The notes: generated from the sequence alone by a model not told the origin. A DNA stretch of 64,000 nucleotides from Flectonema sp. DT1601 (GCA_964019425.1 OZ025841.1:248001-312000), one strand, 5' to 3'; shown: positions 15,001-26,041, numbered from the stretch's first letter. Made by a program: numbers and translations.

Positions 15001-16006
15001 TATTCTTGTTCAGAGCATTAGTTAATTCTTGATTAGCTGTTTCAAGCTTCTCAGCCTTTTCTTCTGCTTCTGTCAAAGCGGTCTCTTTGCTCTGTAACTC
15101 GCTAGATAGTTCAGCAACACGCTGTCTAGTTGATGTGAGCCGTTCTCCAAGAAGCGCATTTTGGTTTTCTTGGTCGGCGTTGTTTGTGTTTTGGTTCTCA
15201 AGTGCTTGCTGTAGTCGAACTTCATACCCGCTGTTCTTTCTCTCTGAGAGATCAAGTGAATTTGTTAGTTCAGCGACTCGCTGTCTACTTGTTGTGAGAC
15301 GATCTTCAAAAGATTTCACCAAATCCGTTGCGTTTCTGTTCGCTGTTGCTTGAGCTTCACTTCTCGCTAAGTCCTCCTGGAGTTCTCGTGTTCTGATAAT
15401 TCCGCTTTCGACTTCAGATGTTAGTTCCATGACACGCTTTCTCGATGCTCCGAGACGCTCCTCAAGAACTTGACATCTCTTTTCAGAATCTTTACGAGCG
15501 TCAGCCTCCACAACAACTGCTTGCCGTAAATGATGTTCATCCTTAACAGGACGAGAACCTGGTGCTAATTGTTTGTGATGACGAACTAAATCCTCAGTCC
15601 CATGACGCATCAATACTTTAACAGGAGGAGGTAACATTGTAGTACTGCTGGGTGGTGGCGATGATTTAATTTCGACAGGAACTGCTACAGCTGACAAAGG
15701 AGGACTCGTACCACTACTCTTAAACCTCCACGGAGAGGTTCTCTTTCCTGGTTGTGGTGTTACGTGTCGAGATGGACTTCTACGAATATCATCAGATGGA
15801 GTGTCTTCTTCTTTAGGCTTTAAGTAAAGAGCTTCCAACATCTCTACTCTCTTTTCATGTAGTCTTGACTGTTCTAACAGTTCATGACTTGTTGGGATAG
15901 GTTCTGGTAGACGCTTGCCTAATCCACAGTTGATGCACGACTGACTGAATGACATGTTCATATTATCGCATTCACAACACTTCCATGACTTACCTCGGAG
16001 AGACAT
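1..16006 (-). CDS. Giant coiled-coil protein with zinc fingers (partial, runs off left edge)
   Basis: I do not recognise this as a named gene. Exon 1 is 13403-16006 (868 codons). A 122-nt intron (13281-13402, GTTTGG...AATAG) joins in phase 0 to exon 2, which stays open from 13280 to position 1, so at least 5,290 residues are present and the C-terminus is missing. The ATG at 16006 is chosen because a RanBP2-type zinc finger follows at once (SWKCCECDN...CINCG, residues about 7-30). Residues about 80-580 and most of 900-2100 are heptad-rich coiled coil. Residues about 600-675 form a small beta domain (GIWRTTEGDIVTIRG...WSDSDVWTRC). A mid region (about 2120-2560) is helical but not coiled coil. 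Amphipathic R(I/V)EELL-type repeats lie near 3100-3350. A CxxC...CxxC zinc knuckle (CATCGQKF...CKDCSKK) is near residue 4230. The frame at the left edge matches the frame at 13280 exactly. The role is unknown; a cytoskeletal or scaffold protein is the natural guess. Confidence 0.88.
10900..12600 (-). repeat. Degenerate tandem coiled-coil repeat of about 46 aa inside the giant gene
   Basis: At least ten diverged copies of a unit marked by xEMEDTYDRNLxS recur in the translated minus strand. Examples are SEMEETYDRNLQS near 12410, REMEDTYSRNLQS near 12270, SEMETTYDRNIKS near 12060, KEMEDTYDRNLRS near 11920 and SEMEDTYDRNMRS near 11800. More diverged forms (SDLENSYEKDL, TDLEEAYDGEL, TEVEDAYERDL) run down to about 10940. 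Spacing is mostly 120-140 bp. The DNA copies have diverged far more than the protein motif, so this is an old internal duplication kept by selection on the protein. Confidence 0.75.
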
Positions 16007-16448
16007 TGTGCCTCCCCGCAAGCTTTCGCTGGTACTGAATGGGGGAAATAAGATTATCTAGTTAGTCTTCAGGAAGGGTGATAATACAATCGACGTTTTG
16101 ACCATCAGTGTTTGTGTTGTTTTTTTGTCTTTTTTGAAAAAAATGTAATGTTTCTCTTAAAAAAAAAGTAACACAAAAAAAATCGCAATTATTAATTGTT
16201 TTCCTCTTGTTTGCGATCTTCGCAATTTCGGTAAAATACGACACAAAACATACAAACTGCAACGAACGAAACTAACAAGATTCCAAATTTTGAGTCTTTT
16301 TTTTTTTTTTTTTTTTTTTGGGAAAAGGGAGCACCGTCAGTGGACAGGCAGTGTTTATTAAGGTGTTAGGGTAGCAATTCTATTGAAGTGTGTGGCAAGC
16401 AAGAAATAAATTTCAAACCTGCTCACGCACAACAGATTGTGGTATCAA
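16007..16448. other. Intergenic, AT-rich
   Basis: This 442-bp spacer separates the start of the giant gene from the stop of VPS54. It holds a 24-nt T run near 16296-16319 and several shorter A runs. I see no gene in it. It should contain the promoter and 5' leader of the giant gene and the 3' end of VPS54. Confidence 0.7.
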
Positions 16449-19151
16449 CTATCCCAAGAATAGTTGTAAGACTTCGTCGTCATTCTCAGGTTGTTCATCA
16501 TTTGAAGGAAGCCACTGTTCAGAGGCAGTAAAGTCTCTTGCGACTGACGAAATCAGTACCGAAAATCCGAAATTTTCGATATTAACTTTGTAATACAGGA
16601 TATCCTCCTTCAGCTTCTCGGCGAGGTTGGGGTCTGGTGAACGCTTCACCGAACGCACGACGTCTCTTATCTTGACGAAGTAAAAATATAATATCGGATA
16701 GACCACCACCCGAAGCTGAGATTTTTCCATAATCTTCTCGAGTCCCTTTTTAATGAGCCGACCAATATCTTTGAGAAGTGAATTTATCCACGAAGTACCT
16801 GCTACTAACCAATCTGATCCAGTTTTCCACTCTCTCATATTTTCCTTAACCATCAGTACGACCTTTACGTAGAATTCGTTTCGGTGATTGGCAGACTCCT
16901 TACTGAAGCGAGATAGTTGTTTTAAAAACACCTGACCTTTCTTTGGTAAAATCAACTCTAGTCTTGCTTGAACGTGTATCGCGAACTCAGCTAAGAATGA
17001 CAAACACTGAGCTGAAACTGCTAAATGAGATACAGTTATGGTTTCAATTCCGGCAGTCTCACGAGCTCCAGCTCCGAGAATCAACATCGATACCTGACCA
17101 TCATAAACTTTTAGCAATTCGTACATTCTTTGAGTTACATCAGTCGCTATAAAGGGCATTGTACACACGTACAACTCATAGTCTGATAGTAGCTGTGATT
17201 TAAGTTTGTTATGAAGAACGATAATCATACATAACACAAGACAGTTTAATAACATACCTGCATTAGCATCAATATACTGTGTGAGATACCATAACTCTTA
17301 CCTGCGAGAGCAAGCTTGGGAGAGGAACCCATTGAATCAGATACTGTTTTGTGGTGTTGTAAAAAAAAAAAAATTTTTTTTTTTTGTTATTTAGAGATTC
17401 AGATTAAAAGTAATACCTTCAGGTAGTGGTGCGCTGTCCAGTTGATCAATAGCGAGGGTCTTCGCAAGAGCGATAGAATCAGGAGAGGTGTCTGTCATTC
17501 GATCGCAAAATTCTTGAAAAGAGACATCAATATCATTCTCTATCTGCCATAGCTCTGAGTGGAGAATGACGAGTGTTTTTTGTTGTTGTTTTTCATGTTG
17601 TTTGTTGAAAAAGTCTTTTGCCTGTGTAACGATGGTAGCTCTAAAAGCTGCTGTCGCACCTGTCGTGTCACCAGCGATACCCTCCAGTCGATTCATAAAA
17701 TCAAATGCTAATTTTAAAAGTGAATGAATTTCTCTAAATGATAATGACACGTGTTCTTCTTTACGTACTTCAAACATTCTTCCCATTCGTGCTTGGATCA
17801 GTCTGACGACACCACTTTTTGCTTCAGAGAGAGTCTCCAACAGAGCCTTCTTATCCAGGGGTGTTATCGGAGCACGTGTCGCTGTAACGATGTTCTCAAT
17901 TGAAGAACAGATAAAATATGTTTTTCTATAAAGTAGATACGCAGCTGTAAATAGCTCATCTAATATCCCTCTGAAGTGATGAACAGGAGCAGCTCGGAGA
18001 CGTGCTGGTTTTAGTAGTTCTTCTTCTGTCATGGAAGTGTTCTTTGCTTGGGATCGAAGGACTCGGGAAAGGGTTTGCGTTACTGTTCGTTTGACTTCAT
18101 CAAATACTCCTTTTTGATAATTCTTTAGAACTTGTTTAACTTTTTGAATTCCCTGGAGTATAAGTGGTTCAACCAAAGATTGTAGTGTTTGAACCCATTC
18201 ATCCGTCGCCGGCCAAATCATATTTTTATCATCAACCAGCAGTAATTTAAGTAACTCGTTGTGAATAGCCCTGATGCTGTCACTTTTTACATTGTCAAAA
18301 GATGTTTTTAAATGTCTGATACAAGATAACTTGTCTAAGTATTGAATAACTTCGCCCACACCATCTTCTTGTAAGTGTGAAGCCGCTTCGATATATTTTC
18401 CATCTTGTTGTTTTAGCTTGATTCGTTCACCAGCAATTTGTAAATTTTTGATGCTTGATAAGACCTCTCTCAGTCTCTTTTGATTATGCTGTCTTCGTTT
18501 GAGTTGAAATATTTTTAAAGAGGTGTTGACGTGATATTGCCTGCTTATCGCAATACTTTTTCTAATAATTCCGATATCTCCAACAGCAGAAGCGACTTGA
18601 ACTTTTAATTCCATAAAATTATTTAAAGCAGTAAAGAATTGAGGACTTCTCTGCTTGACTTGAGAAAATAATTTTTGATCGACTTCAGACTGATAATAAC
18701 TCAGCTTTGATGCGAACAATTGAGATGTGTAAGGATCACAATCAGGGAGAATTCTTTGAGTCACATCTAAATTTTCAATGATACAAAAATTAGTTCTGTA
18801 GAATTCGTCAGGGATGGTCAGCTCATTGTTTTCACCTCCCCGTTCAGCTGCCGATGCTGTTTTTATATTATTTTTTGATAGTTTCCAATTTTTATAACTC
18901 GCACCAATGGATTTGATGTAAGCCTTGATGGGTTCCACAGATGCAGGAGGAATTTTAGATAATTTTATGGTGGCTTCGTTCTGTCCACTTTTATCAAATA
19001 TACTCCAGGCGCTGCTGGCCCATGATACCTTCTCAACACGGGGGTCATTTAAGACGCTGCTGAAATTTTGCCCCATCGATTCTTGCAAGAACTTAAAGTG
19101 GTTTAAAGTCTCTTTGTCAATATCATCAAAATCACACCCTCCTCCCGACAT
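16449..19151 (-). CDS. VPS54: VPS54, GARP tethering complex subunit
   Basis: VPS54 is a subunit of the GARP complex, which tethers endosome-derived vesicles at the trans-Golgi network. Three exons close in frame: 17417-19151, 17302-17343 (42 nt) and 16449-17257, all joined in phase 1, giving 861 aa (human about 977). The introns are 73 nt (17344-17416, GTATTA...AAACAG) and 44 nt (17258-17301, GTAAGA...ATGCAG). The N-terminal third carries the Vps54_N helical region (FCIIENLDVTQRILPDCDPY). The C-terminal exon carries the diagnostic YELLKVYDGQVSMLILGAGA segment followed by ITVSHLAVSAQCL, matching the conserved VPS54 C-terminal domain (human VLGAGAL...ITTKNLALSSRCL). The start is the ATG at 19151, directly preceded by an A-rich leader. 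The 44-nt intron fits both phase and alignment: it restores KLALAGMLLNCLVL opposite human YAVVGTVLLLIRM. Confidence 0.93.
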
Positions 19152-19486
19152 TTTTTTTTTTTTTTTTCCCCTCTCTTTTTTTCAACCACAGTAGATCTGA
19201 ATAAATAAAATACATTACAATCACCCGTACACAATAATGCTTTTTTTTTTTTTTTTTTTTTTTCATATGCAACTCGTTGCTTATTATATTTACTGTAAAA
19301 ATTAATATGGTAGATGTGACATAATTACGATCGGGCAATACAATAAAAACTTAATTGCTCATTAGAACAGCAATGAAGAATACAAGTACCACGTTACTTA
19401 ATAAGCTCTGCGGTTTGGGCGCTGTGACACCTATCTAAATTTTTTTTTAAAACGCGCATCTCTGGCACGAGGGAAAGAACTTAAAC

Positions 19487-19517
<31 letters not shown>

Positions 19518-19972
19518 CTATATTACCTTATTCTGTTCTATTAATCATCATTTTTTTTTTTTTTTCCTTCTTCGATTTTTCTAGAAAAAACGAAGAATCT
19601 TGAATCCTTAGAAAAGAAATCATCTTGTGAGTTATGACCACAGAAAGAAATGAAAGAAAAAAAAAAGAGACGGCGTTCATCACACCGTTTTTTTTTTTTT
19701 TTTGTTTTTTTTTTGATACTGAAATAAAGAACAGATAAGGACACATATTGATTTCTATCTTAAGAGGATTACAAATTGTCATTAATTATCTTGATAAAAA
19801 CTACAGAAAGACTCCAGGATGAACAGCCAAACATAAAAAAAATAAACAACAGGAGATAACAAAAAAAAAAAAATAATGAAACATCATGGAATCCTCTAAC
19901 AAAAATTAATATCAAACAAACAAAACAAAAAAAAAACAGAAAAATAAATATTTAAAACATTTTTTTTTTTTT
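19152..19972. other. Intergenic, homopolymer-rich
   Basis: This 821-bp spacer contains five or more long T runs (for example 19241-19263, 19491-19517 and 19690-19703). Short open frames here are only low-complexity lysine or phenylalanine strings. I see no gene or structured RNA. Confidence 0.7.
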
Positions 19973-22900
19973 TTACCTCCTCCTCCTTGCTGCTGGTTTG
20001 ACAGCGCTATTATTAAGCACGCTAACTGATTCATGTAAAATTGGTAAATCATTCGCCAAAGTGAAACTGGTCACTGAGCTTAATGGTTTGTTGCTACTAA
20101 CGAATGGGGAAATAGCATCCAGTTCATGAAATGAATCAGCAATAGACGTCAATAAGCTTCCAACAGATGACTGACCAGCAGAAGCATTGAGACTTTGAAT
20201 TAACGGGGTGGTAAGTGTACCAGGAAACATCGTAGCATTATCAGAAATGGTAGCGCCAACTTGCACTACTACACCTGGATCACTGTATGGTGCGACCATG
20301 TCACTTTGCTCACAAAGTCCTTTGCTTGCCGCCGCAACTTTAAAAGGAAGAGGGATAAGCTCACCTCCTTTTGATAAATCACAAATAATCGTAAGTTTAC
20401 ATCCCTGAGGCAAGTTGTCCATCACCACTGACCGTAAGTCCTCAGGTGGAATGACACCTCTTTCAAGTCTGTCATACGGAATAAGACTGCCATCTCTTGA
20501 TGTTTGGCCAATGATCGCAATAAAAACAGCCGCTTCGTCCGGTAAATCTCTCAAAACCCAATTCAAAGCATTCATAATATTATTTTTAGTCGGCAAGCTG
20601 TCGCTTATATTCTCAGCCAGAATGCATTGCTCTGCTAAGAATCCTTGTTGAACCAAACCACTACTCATTTCTTGCGCAACTTGTGAAGTTTCTTCAGCGT
20701 TACCACATCCAATAATCAACGATTTCGCTGCGCTGTTCAATATTGAAGCTCGTCTAAACTCAGGAAGACCATTGTGATGCTGTAATTCTTGTAATAAAGG
20801 ACCTTGATCATCATCAGTTTCGTTATTTGATTGCTTTAGTTGTTCAGCACTTGATGATGACCCAAGAAGCAACACACTACTACAAGACATTACTTCTGAT
20901 GGTGATATTGTCTGACGACGTGAACTACAACGAGAACCAAGAGACTCTGTCATGGGACTTATAACATGATGATGACTGTTTGTATATTTTGAATCTAAGA
21001 AAGACCCAACAGATGAAACACTCGGAATATCAGGTCCATGATGATGATGTTGATTTGTGTTAGAAGCAGTACTCCCAGGTGTAGTCGCCGCGGATACTTG
21101 CATAGATGAAAGTGCTGTATTAGGTTGTAATGTTGGTTTTAATGTTCCGCTATTCTTAACACTAATATCAGAACCACTTCTAGCACTGACCTGGTCCAAC
21201 ATAGGAAGTGTTTTACGACGGTCTTCAATTTCTACTTCGTCTTCGTGAGTCGCAGGACTGTATGTTGATTTCTTTCTTGTTGAAAATCCAACCTTTTTTC
21301 CACTCGGAGTAACCCACTCCTGTGGTTGCTTTATGATACTATTCCTTCGACTGGTTTTCTTGCTATCATCTATGGGAGTCGACATCATTTCTGATTCCAA
21401 GTGCTCAATTCGAACTAAAGCCTGTCGTAGCAAATCTGTAACGTCACTGTCAACAAGAGTTCCGCTGGGTGATCTACTAGCTTCAATACAGGCTAGTGCT
21501 TCTTTAATAAGTAGTTGTGATTCACTTGGTGAGTTCTCATTCGATCTCATCTGAGAATCAGATGCAGCTGTCATGTCACTCCTGACTTTTTCTATTGAAC
21601 GTAGTCTTGTTAAAGCGTCGCTTAACATTACTTGTTGAGAAGAGCTTTGTCTGGACTCGGCAGACTCAACTCGTATAAAAGAAGAATCTTTCAAAATACT
21701 GTGAGAGCTATTTGGTGAGGTGCCTTCAGAAACTAATATCGTCTGAGGCGTCCTCTCTAATTGTGACAACCTATCAAGAACGTGTTGCAATACAGTATTT
21801 GAAGGGTTATTCATTGCATTTTCTAACTTTGACATTCCAGAAAGAACTCGAATCAATTTAGAATCTTGTTGCTCATCTTTTTCATTTAATTTATTTTGCA
21901 ATGCCCTCAACTGTGCTGCAGTTGAATGGAGATCTTTAAGTGACTCAGAGCTGACTGCGTTCTCACAGACAGGCAACGTGTTTGACATTGTTGGTACAAA
22001 AGTCAGGTCGTCCACACTTTCTGATTCCTTAAAAGCGAGAGAGGGAGATTCTACACTCACAACCTGTTCTTCCAGCGATTGAATTCTTTTATTTGCTGAG
22101 TCTAAGTCTGATGTCTGTAGTCGTTGTTCTAAATTCGCAATTCGTTTGGTTGCATTTTGTAAGTCAGAATCATCAGATCTCAACTTCACGTGAAGCTTTT
22201 TTTCAAGTTCCTTAACTCGATTATGAGCAGCCCGAACTTCATCTCTGTATGGAGATGATGTCTGTGATTGAAGTCTCTGTTCAAGTTCTTTAATCCTACT
22301 AACAGTTGATTGTAATTCATTCTTCTCAGTCTGACGATTCCGACTGTCTGATTCAAGTTCTCTTTCAAGTTCTCTGATTTGATTATTTGCAGCTACCAAC
22401 TCTTCCCTAACTTGTTGTCGTTGAGGTGATTGTGAATGAAGAGGAAGACGTTCTCTTCCATTGAATGCGTTGATAAGATCATTTTCAGGTTCTAAAGTAT
22501 TACTATTTTGAGGGACCATTAGTACACTCCTTGAGTAAGAATCAAGTGTTCTTAGTGGTGTTGACATCATTTTTGTATTTAACAGATGTGGAGTACCCGG
22601 AAACTGACTACCACTTTCCGAAGCCGTAAAAGGAGAAACTGACTGTGGTGTGGGGGGGTTTATTTCATTACCATCCCTTGCTTTGAGAGATGCTTCCAAA
22701 TTAGCAATCCTCGCTCTGGCTTGTAGCAGTTGATCATTTGAGGAAGAATGCTTAATTCCCTTGGATATAAATAATGGGTCAGTCATTTTACTTATACGCT
22801 GACTCCTCTGTGGTGATGGAACGCTATTTTGAACAGACTTATTTTCAGATGGAGAGGGAGGAGGAAATAACATATGAACATCTGGTTCAATTTGCTGATG

Positions 22901-23743
22901 AGTACTTCCGTCAGAGTTACAACTACTGTGAATGCCTATCGTCTTCGAAACAGGGAATCCTTTCGCTACTATTTTCGATGAATCCATCATTTTATTTACA
23001 GTTTTACGAGACACATTATCACTAAAAGTTTTCGAGTATGGTTGCGGTGTCGGATATCCTGCGGATACAATGTTTGTTGCTGTCACCAATGGATCCTGTG
23101 CTTCTTGTAAAGCACTACACCTTGACAAGATGACGTAATAAATGGTACGTAAAGTACATTGATCATAACACTGAATGTCGTATGCTATGTTTTTAACTGT
23201 AGATATTCGAAGTGATCTATTTTCAGAATCATGGTACAGCTCATATACGTCGTCAGCTGATAGTGAGCATCCACAAGGCATCTGTTGCTGGTTAGTAAAG
23301 GAAATCGTACTCTCATTAACATTTACCCTACAAGAGTCTTCACAAATACATCTTTGGGTAGTGACATCTACTACTGTTATTTCATTGTTAAAAACGTAGC
23401 TGTTAACTACTTTGACTTCTTCCATTGTTAATCCTTGTTTGTAATCATAATGTCTGAACTTGTGACTACTCCCTCTGGGATCTTGGAATAAATATTTTAT
23501 TAAATTTATATATTCTTTTCCTAATCTAAGTAAGTCTCTGTATGCGGATCCAGTCACCTGATATACTAATCTCTCTCCTTCATCGTCTCTAAGTAAGACA
23601 TCAGGAGAGATGCTTGTGAGATGATGAAATTTATCAGTTGGATGTCCATGTTGAATAGCGAACTGACTAGGCGGGCAGAAACCAACCCCAAGCGTTGGTG
23701 GCGTAAGCGCTGCCGGCAATGAGTTATGCACGGCAGCATTCAT
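19973..23743 (-). CDS. Coiled-coil protein with C-terminal inactive metacaspase-like (C14) domain
   Basis: A single-exon gene of 1,256 aa. The first ATG in frame is at 23743. Residues 1-230 form a globular Cys-containing domain I do not recognise (CICEDSCRV...CGCSLSADDVYELY). Residues about 330-800 are coiled coil with several NxIxELExxL heptad stretches. A Ser-rich linker follows. Residues about 1000-1140 align by eye with a metacaspase p20 domain: AAKSLIIGCGN, LPTKNNIMNALNWVL, DEAAVFIAIIG, then GVIPPEDLRSVV, LPQGCKLTIICDLSKGG and LIPLPF. The family has a catalytic His in SGHG and a catalytic Cys in D(C/S)CHSG. Here these are IIGQTS and CDLSKGG, so both catalytic residues are absent. The protein is therefore probably a scaffold or regulator rather than a protease. 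The stop lies immediately before a long T run. The role is unknown. Confidence 0.8.
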   Translation of the reverse strand: MNAAVHNSLPAALTPPTLGVGFCPPSQFAIQHGHPTDKFHHLTSISPDVLLRDDEGERLVYQVTGSAYRDLLRLGKEYINLIKYLFQDPRGSSHKFRHYDYKQGLTMEEVKVVNSYVFNNEITVVDVTTQRCICEDSCRVNVNESTISFTNQQQMPCGCSLSADDVYELYHDSENRSLRISTVKNIAYDIQCYDQCTLRTIYYVILSRCSALQEAQDPLVTATNIVSAGYPTPQPYSKTFSDNVSRKTVNKMMDSSKIVAKGFPVSKTIGIHSSCNSDGSTHQQIEPDVHMLFPPPSPSENKSVQNSVPSPQRSQRISKMTDPLFISKGIKHSSSNDQLLQARARIANLEASLKARDGNEINPPTPQSVSPFTASESGSQFPGTPHLLNTKMMSTPLRTLDSYSRSVLMVPQNSNTLEPENDLINAFNGRERLPLHSQSPQRQQVREELVAANNQIRELERELESDSRNRQTEKNELQSTVSRIKELEQRLQSQTSSPYRDEVRAAHNRVKELEKKLHVKLRSDDSDLQNATKRIANLEQRLQTSDLDSANKRIQSLEEQVVSVESPSLAFKESESVDDLTFVPTMSNTLPVCENAVSSESLKDLHSTAAQLRALQNKLNEKDEQQDSKLIRVLSGMSKLENAMNNPSNTVLQHVLDRLSQLERTPQTILVSEGTSPNSSHSILKDSSFIRVESAESRQSSSQQVMLSDALTRLRSIEKVRSDMTAASDSQMRSNENSPSESQLLIKEALACIEASRSPSGTLVDSDVTDLLRQALVRIEHLESEMMSTPIDDSKKTSRRNSIIKQPQEWVTPSGKKVGFSTRKKSTYSPATHEDEVEIEDRRKTLPMLDQVSARSGSDISVKNSGTLKPTLQPNTALSSMQVSAATTPGSTASNTNQHHHHGPDIPSVSSVGSFLDSKYTNSHHHVISPMTESLGSRCSSRRQTISPSEVMSCSSVLLLGSSSSAEQLKQSNNETDDDQGPLLQELQHHNGLPEFRRASILNSAAKSLIIGCGNAEETSQVAQEMSSGLVQQGFLAEQCILAENISDSLPTKNNIMNALNWVLRDLPDEAAVFIAIIGQTSRDGSLIPYDRLERGVIPPEDLRSVVMDNLPQGCKLTIICDLSKGGELIPLPFKVAAASKGLCEQSDMVAPYSDPGVVVQVGATISDNATMFPGTLTTPLIQSLNASAGQSSVGSLLTSIADSFHELDAISPFVSSNKPLSSVTSFTLANDLPILHESVSVLNNSAVKPAARRRR

Positions 23744-24310
23744 GTTATAGCCCCCCAACCCCCCCCAACCTATTATCAGGATTATAAATTACACTCAAAA
23801 AAAAAAAAAAAAAAACAATAGAGATCAACACTACCTTCTCTATTAGCTGTCAGAAACAAAATAAACAACAATTAATGAAAGTAAAACAATCATTTTGTAC
23901 CAAAAAAAAAAAAACACATGAAATTTGTGTTCAGAGGGAGAGTTATTTCGTTTGGATAAATTAAACATACAAGATGCTGATAACAACGAAAGGAAATATT
24001 ATCGCTTTTTGTTAGTTGAGTTGAGTACCCGCAAGTCCGACTAACTACTTAGGTGACTCTCTAATGAGATTAGCAAATGAATCTCCTACAACTGTCCTGG
24101 ACACAAAGAAGGTAATTATCATACGTTGAAAACCAAGCACGATTTCAGTTAGAAATAATGATTTTTTTTTTCTTTTTTTTGTGTAAGTGCGAAAGCGATG
24201 AGAAAAAATAAATCAGCACTTTCAATGCGGTCAGACAACCGATTTAGATCATTCTAAATACACAGGGTCCGTAGACGCAGGGACTTTATAACGTGTGACT
24301 GTACACAATG

Positions 24311-24578
24311 CAAGTTGATTGCATTTGTGTTGCAGAAAAAAGAGGTAGAAAAAAAAAAAAGAAAAAAAAAAAGACCTACGCGTTGAACGACAAGCACAGG
24401 TAATCATAACCCAGCATTGCAAGTGATAGAAATAGTGCAAAAAACAACGAGTCAGTATTAAATAGAAAAAAAAAAAAAAAAAAAAAAAAAGGTTTCGGAG
24501 ATGCTTTTTTTTTTGTCTCTATGGCAAATTAAGAATACCAGTAGACTGTTTTTAATAAGATTTGGTACTTTTTTTTTT
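24311..24578 (+). repeat. Dispersed repeat, copy 1
   Basis: Shared landmarks in order: AAAGAGGTAG, CGTTGAACGACAAGCACAGG, CAGTATTAA, an A run, GGTTTCGGAGATG, TGTCTCTATGG and GACTGTTTTTAATAAGATTT. This copy has the longest A run, about 30 nt before GGTTTCGG. Confidence 0.8.
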
Positions 24579-24596
24579 AAAAAAATAAAAAAAAAA

Positions 24597-24870
24597 GAGC
24601 ATTTCGTTATTAATGCTTTAGATGCAAAGATTTTTATCAAATGAGGCAACTTGCCTGTTGCATCAGTAAAAAGAGGTAGAAAAGAGACAGAAAAAAAACC
24701 CCAAGCGTTGAACGACAAGCACAGGAAATTATAACCCATTAATGCCAGTGAGATAGAAACAGAGCAAAAACAACGGGCCAGTATTAATATAGAAAAAAAA
24801 GGTTTCGGAGATGAATTGTCTCTATGGAAAAACACCAGAAGACTGTTTTTAATAAGATTTAGTACTTTTT
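24597..24870 (+). repeat. Dispersed repeat, copy 2
   Basis: This copy begins GAGCATTTCGTTATTAATGC and carries every landmark of copy 1 in the same order and orientation. It lies almost directly after copy 1, separated only by an A/T run. Confidence 0.85.
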
Positions 24871-25785
24871 AGTTAGTTTAGTTAGCAAAATACAAACTGA
24901 TGACTACGAGGGGTCTGGGTAGCCCGCATCAGTAAGGACCCAATCGCGAAGATTGTAGTTTCATAGTATTGGCTAGAAGTGATCGACTTCCAGCCTCCAC
25001 CTTGCCCAGAGGCTAACAGGTTGTAAACAACTAAAGAAAATAAAAGAGAAACGATCTGGGAGTGGGGGGGGAACTTTGATACGATACGAAAAGATTTATC
25101 TGGGAAGAATACTGCAGGTCTTTGCACAAAAAAATAAAAATACTGTCACCATGAAACAGAAGGCGTTGAACATTGCCTGGTTTCTTTGGTGGAGGCCACG
25201 TGAACGTAGTTGAGCACCTCTTGCCTACGCTACCGTAACAGTGAAAAACAGCTGTAAATTAAAATCAATGTGAAAAAAATAAAATGAAACCAAAGGTTAA
25301 CAGTGGACGAACCCGACGTAAGGCTTTCCTAGACTACTCGAGTCTTCAGCGGTCCGCTCGGTGATAGCAGCCTAGGAAGGACAAGCTCACCCATCTGCCT
25401 GGAGACCATTCAAATTGGCTCGCTCTGGGAGTGGGGGGGGAAGGTGAAAAAAAATAAAAAATCTTCTTTCTTTCATATACATCTTTCTTTATAATACGAC
25501 CACATGTGCCATATGCCCACACTCCACGAAAGAAAATAGAAAACCCCGGAACAGTACCGAGGATCGTTCACCCCCAGTTGTCCAAAGCATTATAATTGTA
25601 CTGTGGGCTTACCGAAAAGCTTTAGGAATGTACCACAAAAAAAACTGGGCACCACATAGCCATATCACTCAGCAAGAAAGAAATGAAAACCAAAAGGATC
25701 AGGTAAGATGACAGTCAGTTTAAGGTCATAACTGCGCCGGACCTAAAAAAAAAAAATAATTAAAAAATTAAAAAATTAAAAAAAA

Positions 25786-26041
25786 GAGCATTTCGTTATT
25801 AATGCTTTAGATGCAAAGATTTTTTATCACATGCGGCAACTTGCCTGTTGGCATCAGTAAAAAGAGGTAGAAATAAAATAAAAAGACCTACGCGTTGAAC
25901 GAGGACAAGCACAGGAAATCATGCAAGTTATCCAGATTATAAACTAGCACAAAAACAAAAAAAAAAGGTTTCGGGGAGATGAATCTTTTTTTTTTTGTCT
26001 CTTTGTGACCGAACACCAGACTGTTTTTTTTAAAAAAAAAA
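25786..26041 (+). repeat. Dispersed repeat, copy 3
   Basis: This copy begins with the same GAGCATTTCGTTATTAATGC as copy 2 and has GCGTTGAACGA, GACAAGCACAGG, GGTTTCGGGGAGATGAAT, TGTCTCT and CCAGACTGTTTTT. It lies about 900 bp beyond copy 2. No coding capacity or terminal inverted repeat is visible. A SINE-like or satellite origin is possible but unproven. Confidence 0.8.

Noticed and set aside
25405-25430. A spliced-leader RNA, suggested by CCATTCAAATTGGCTCG resembling the dinoflagellate/perkinsid leader
   Set aside because: It differs at several positions, no GT donor follows the leader-like part and no Sm site is evident.
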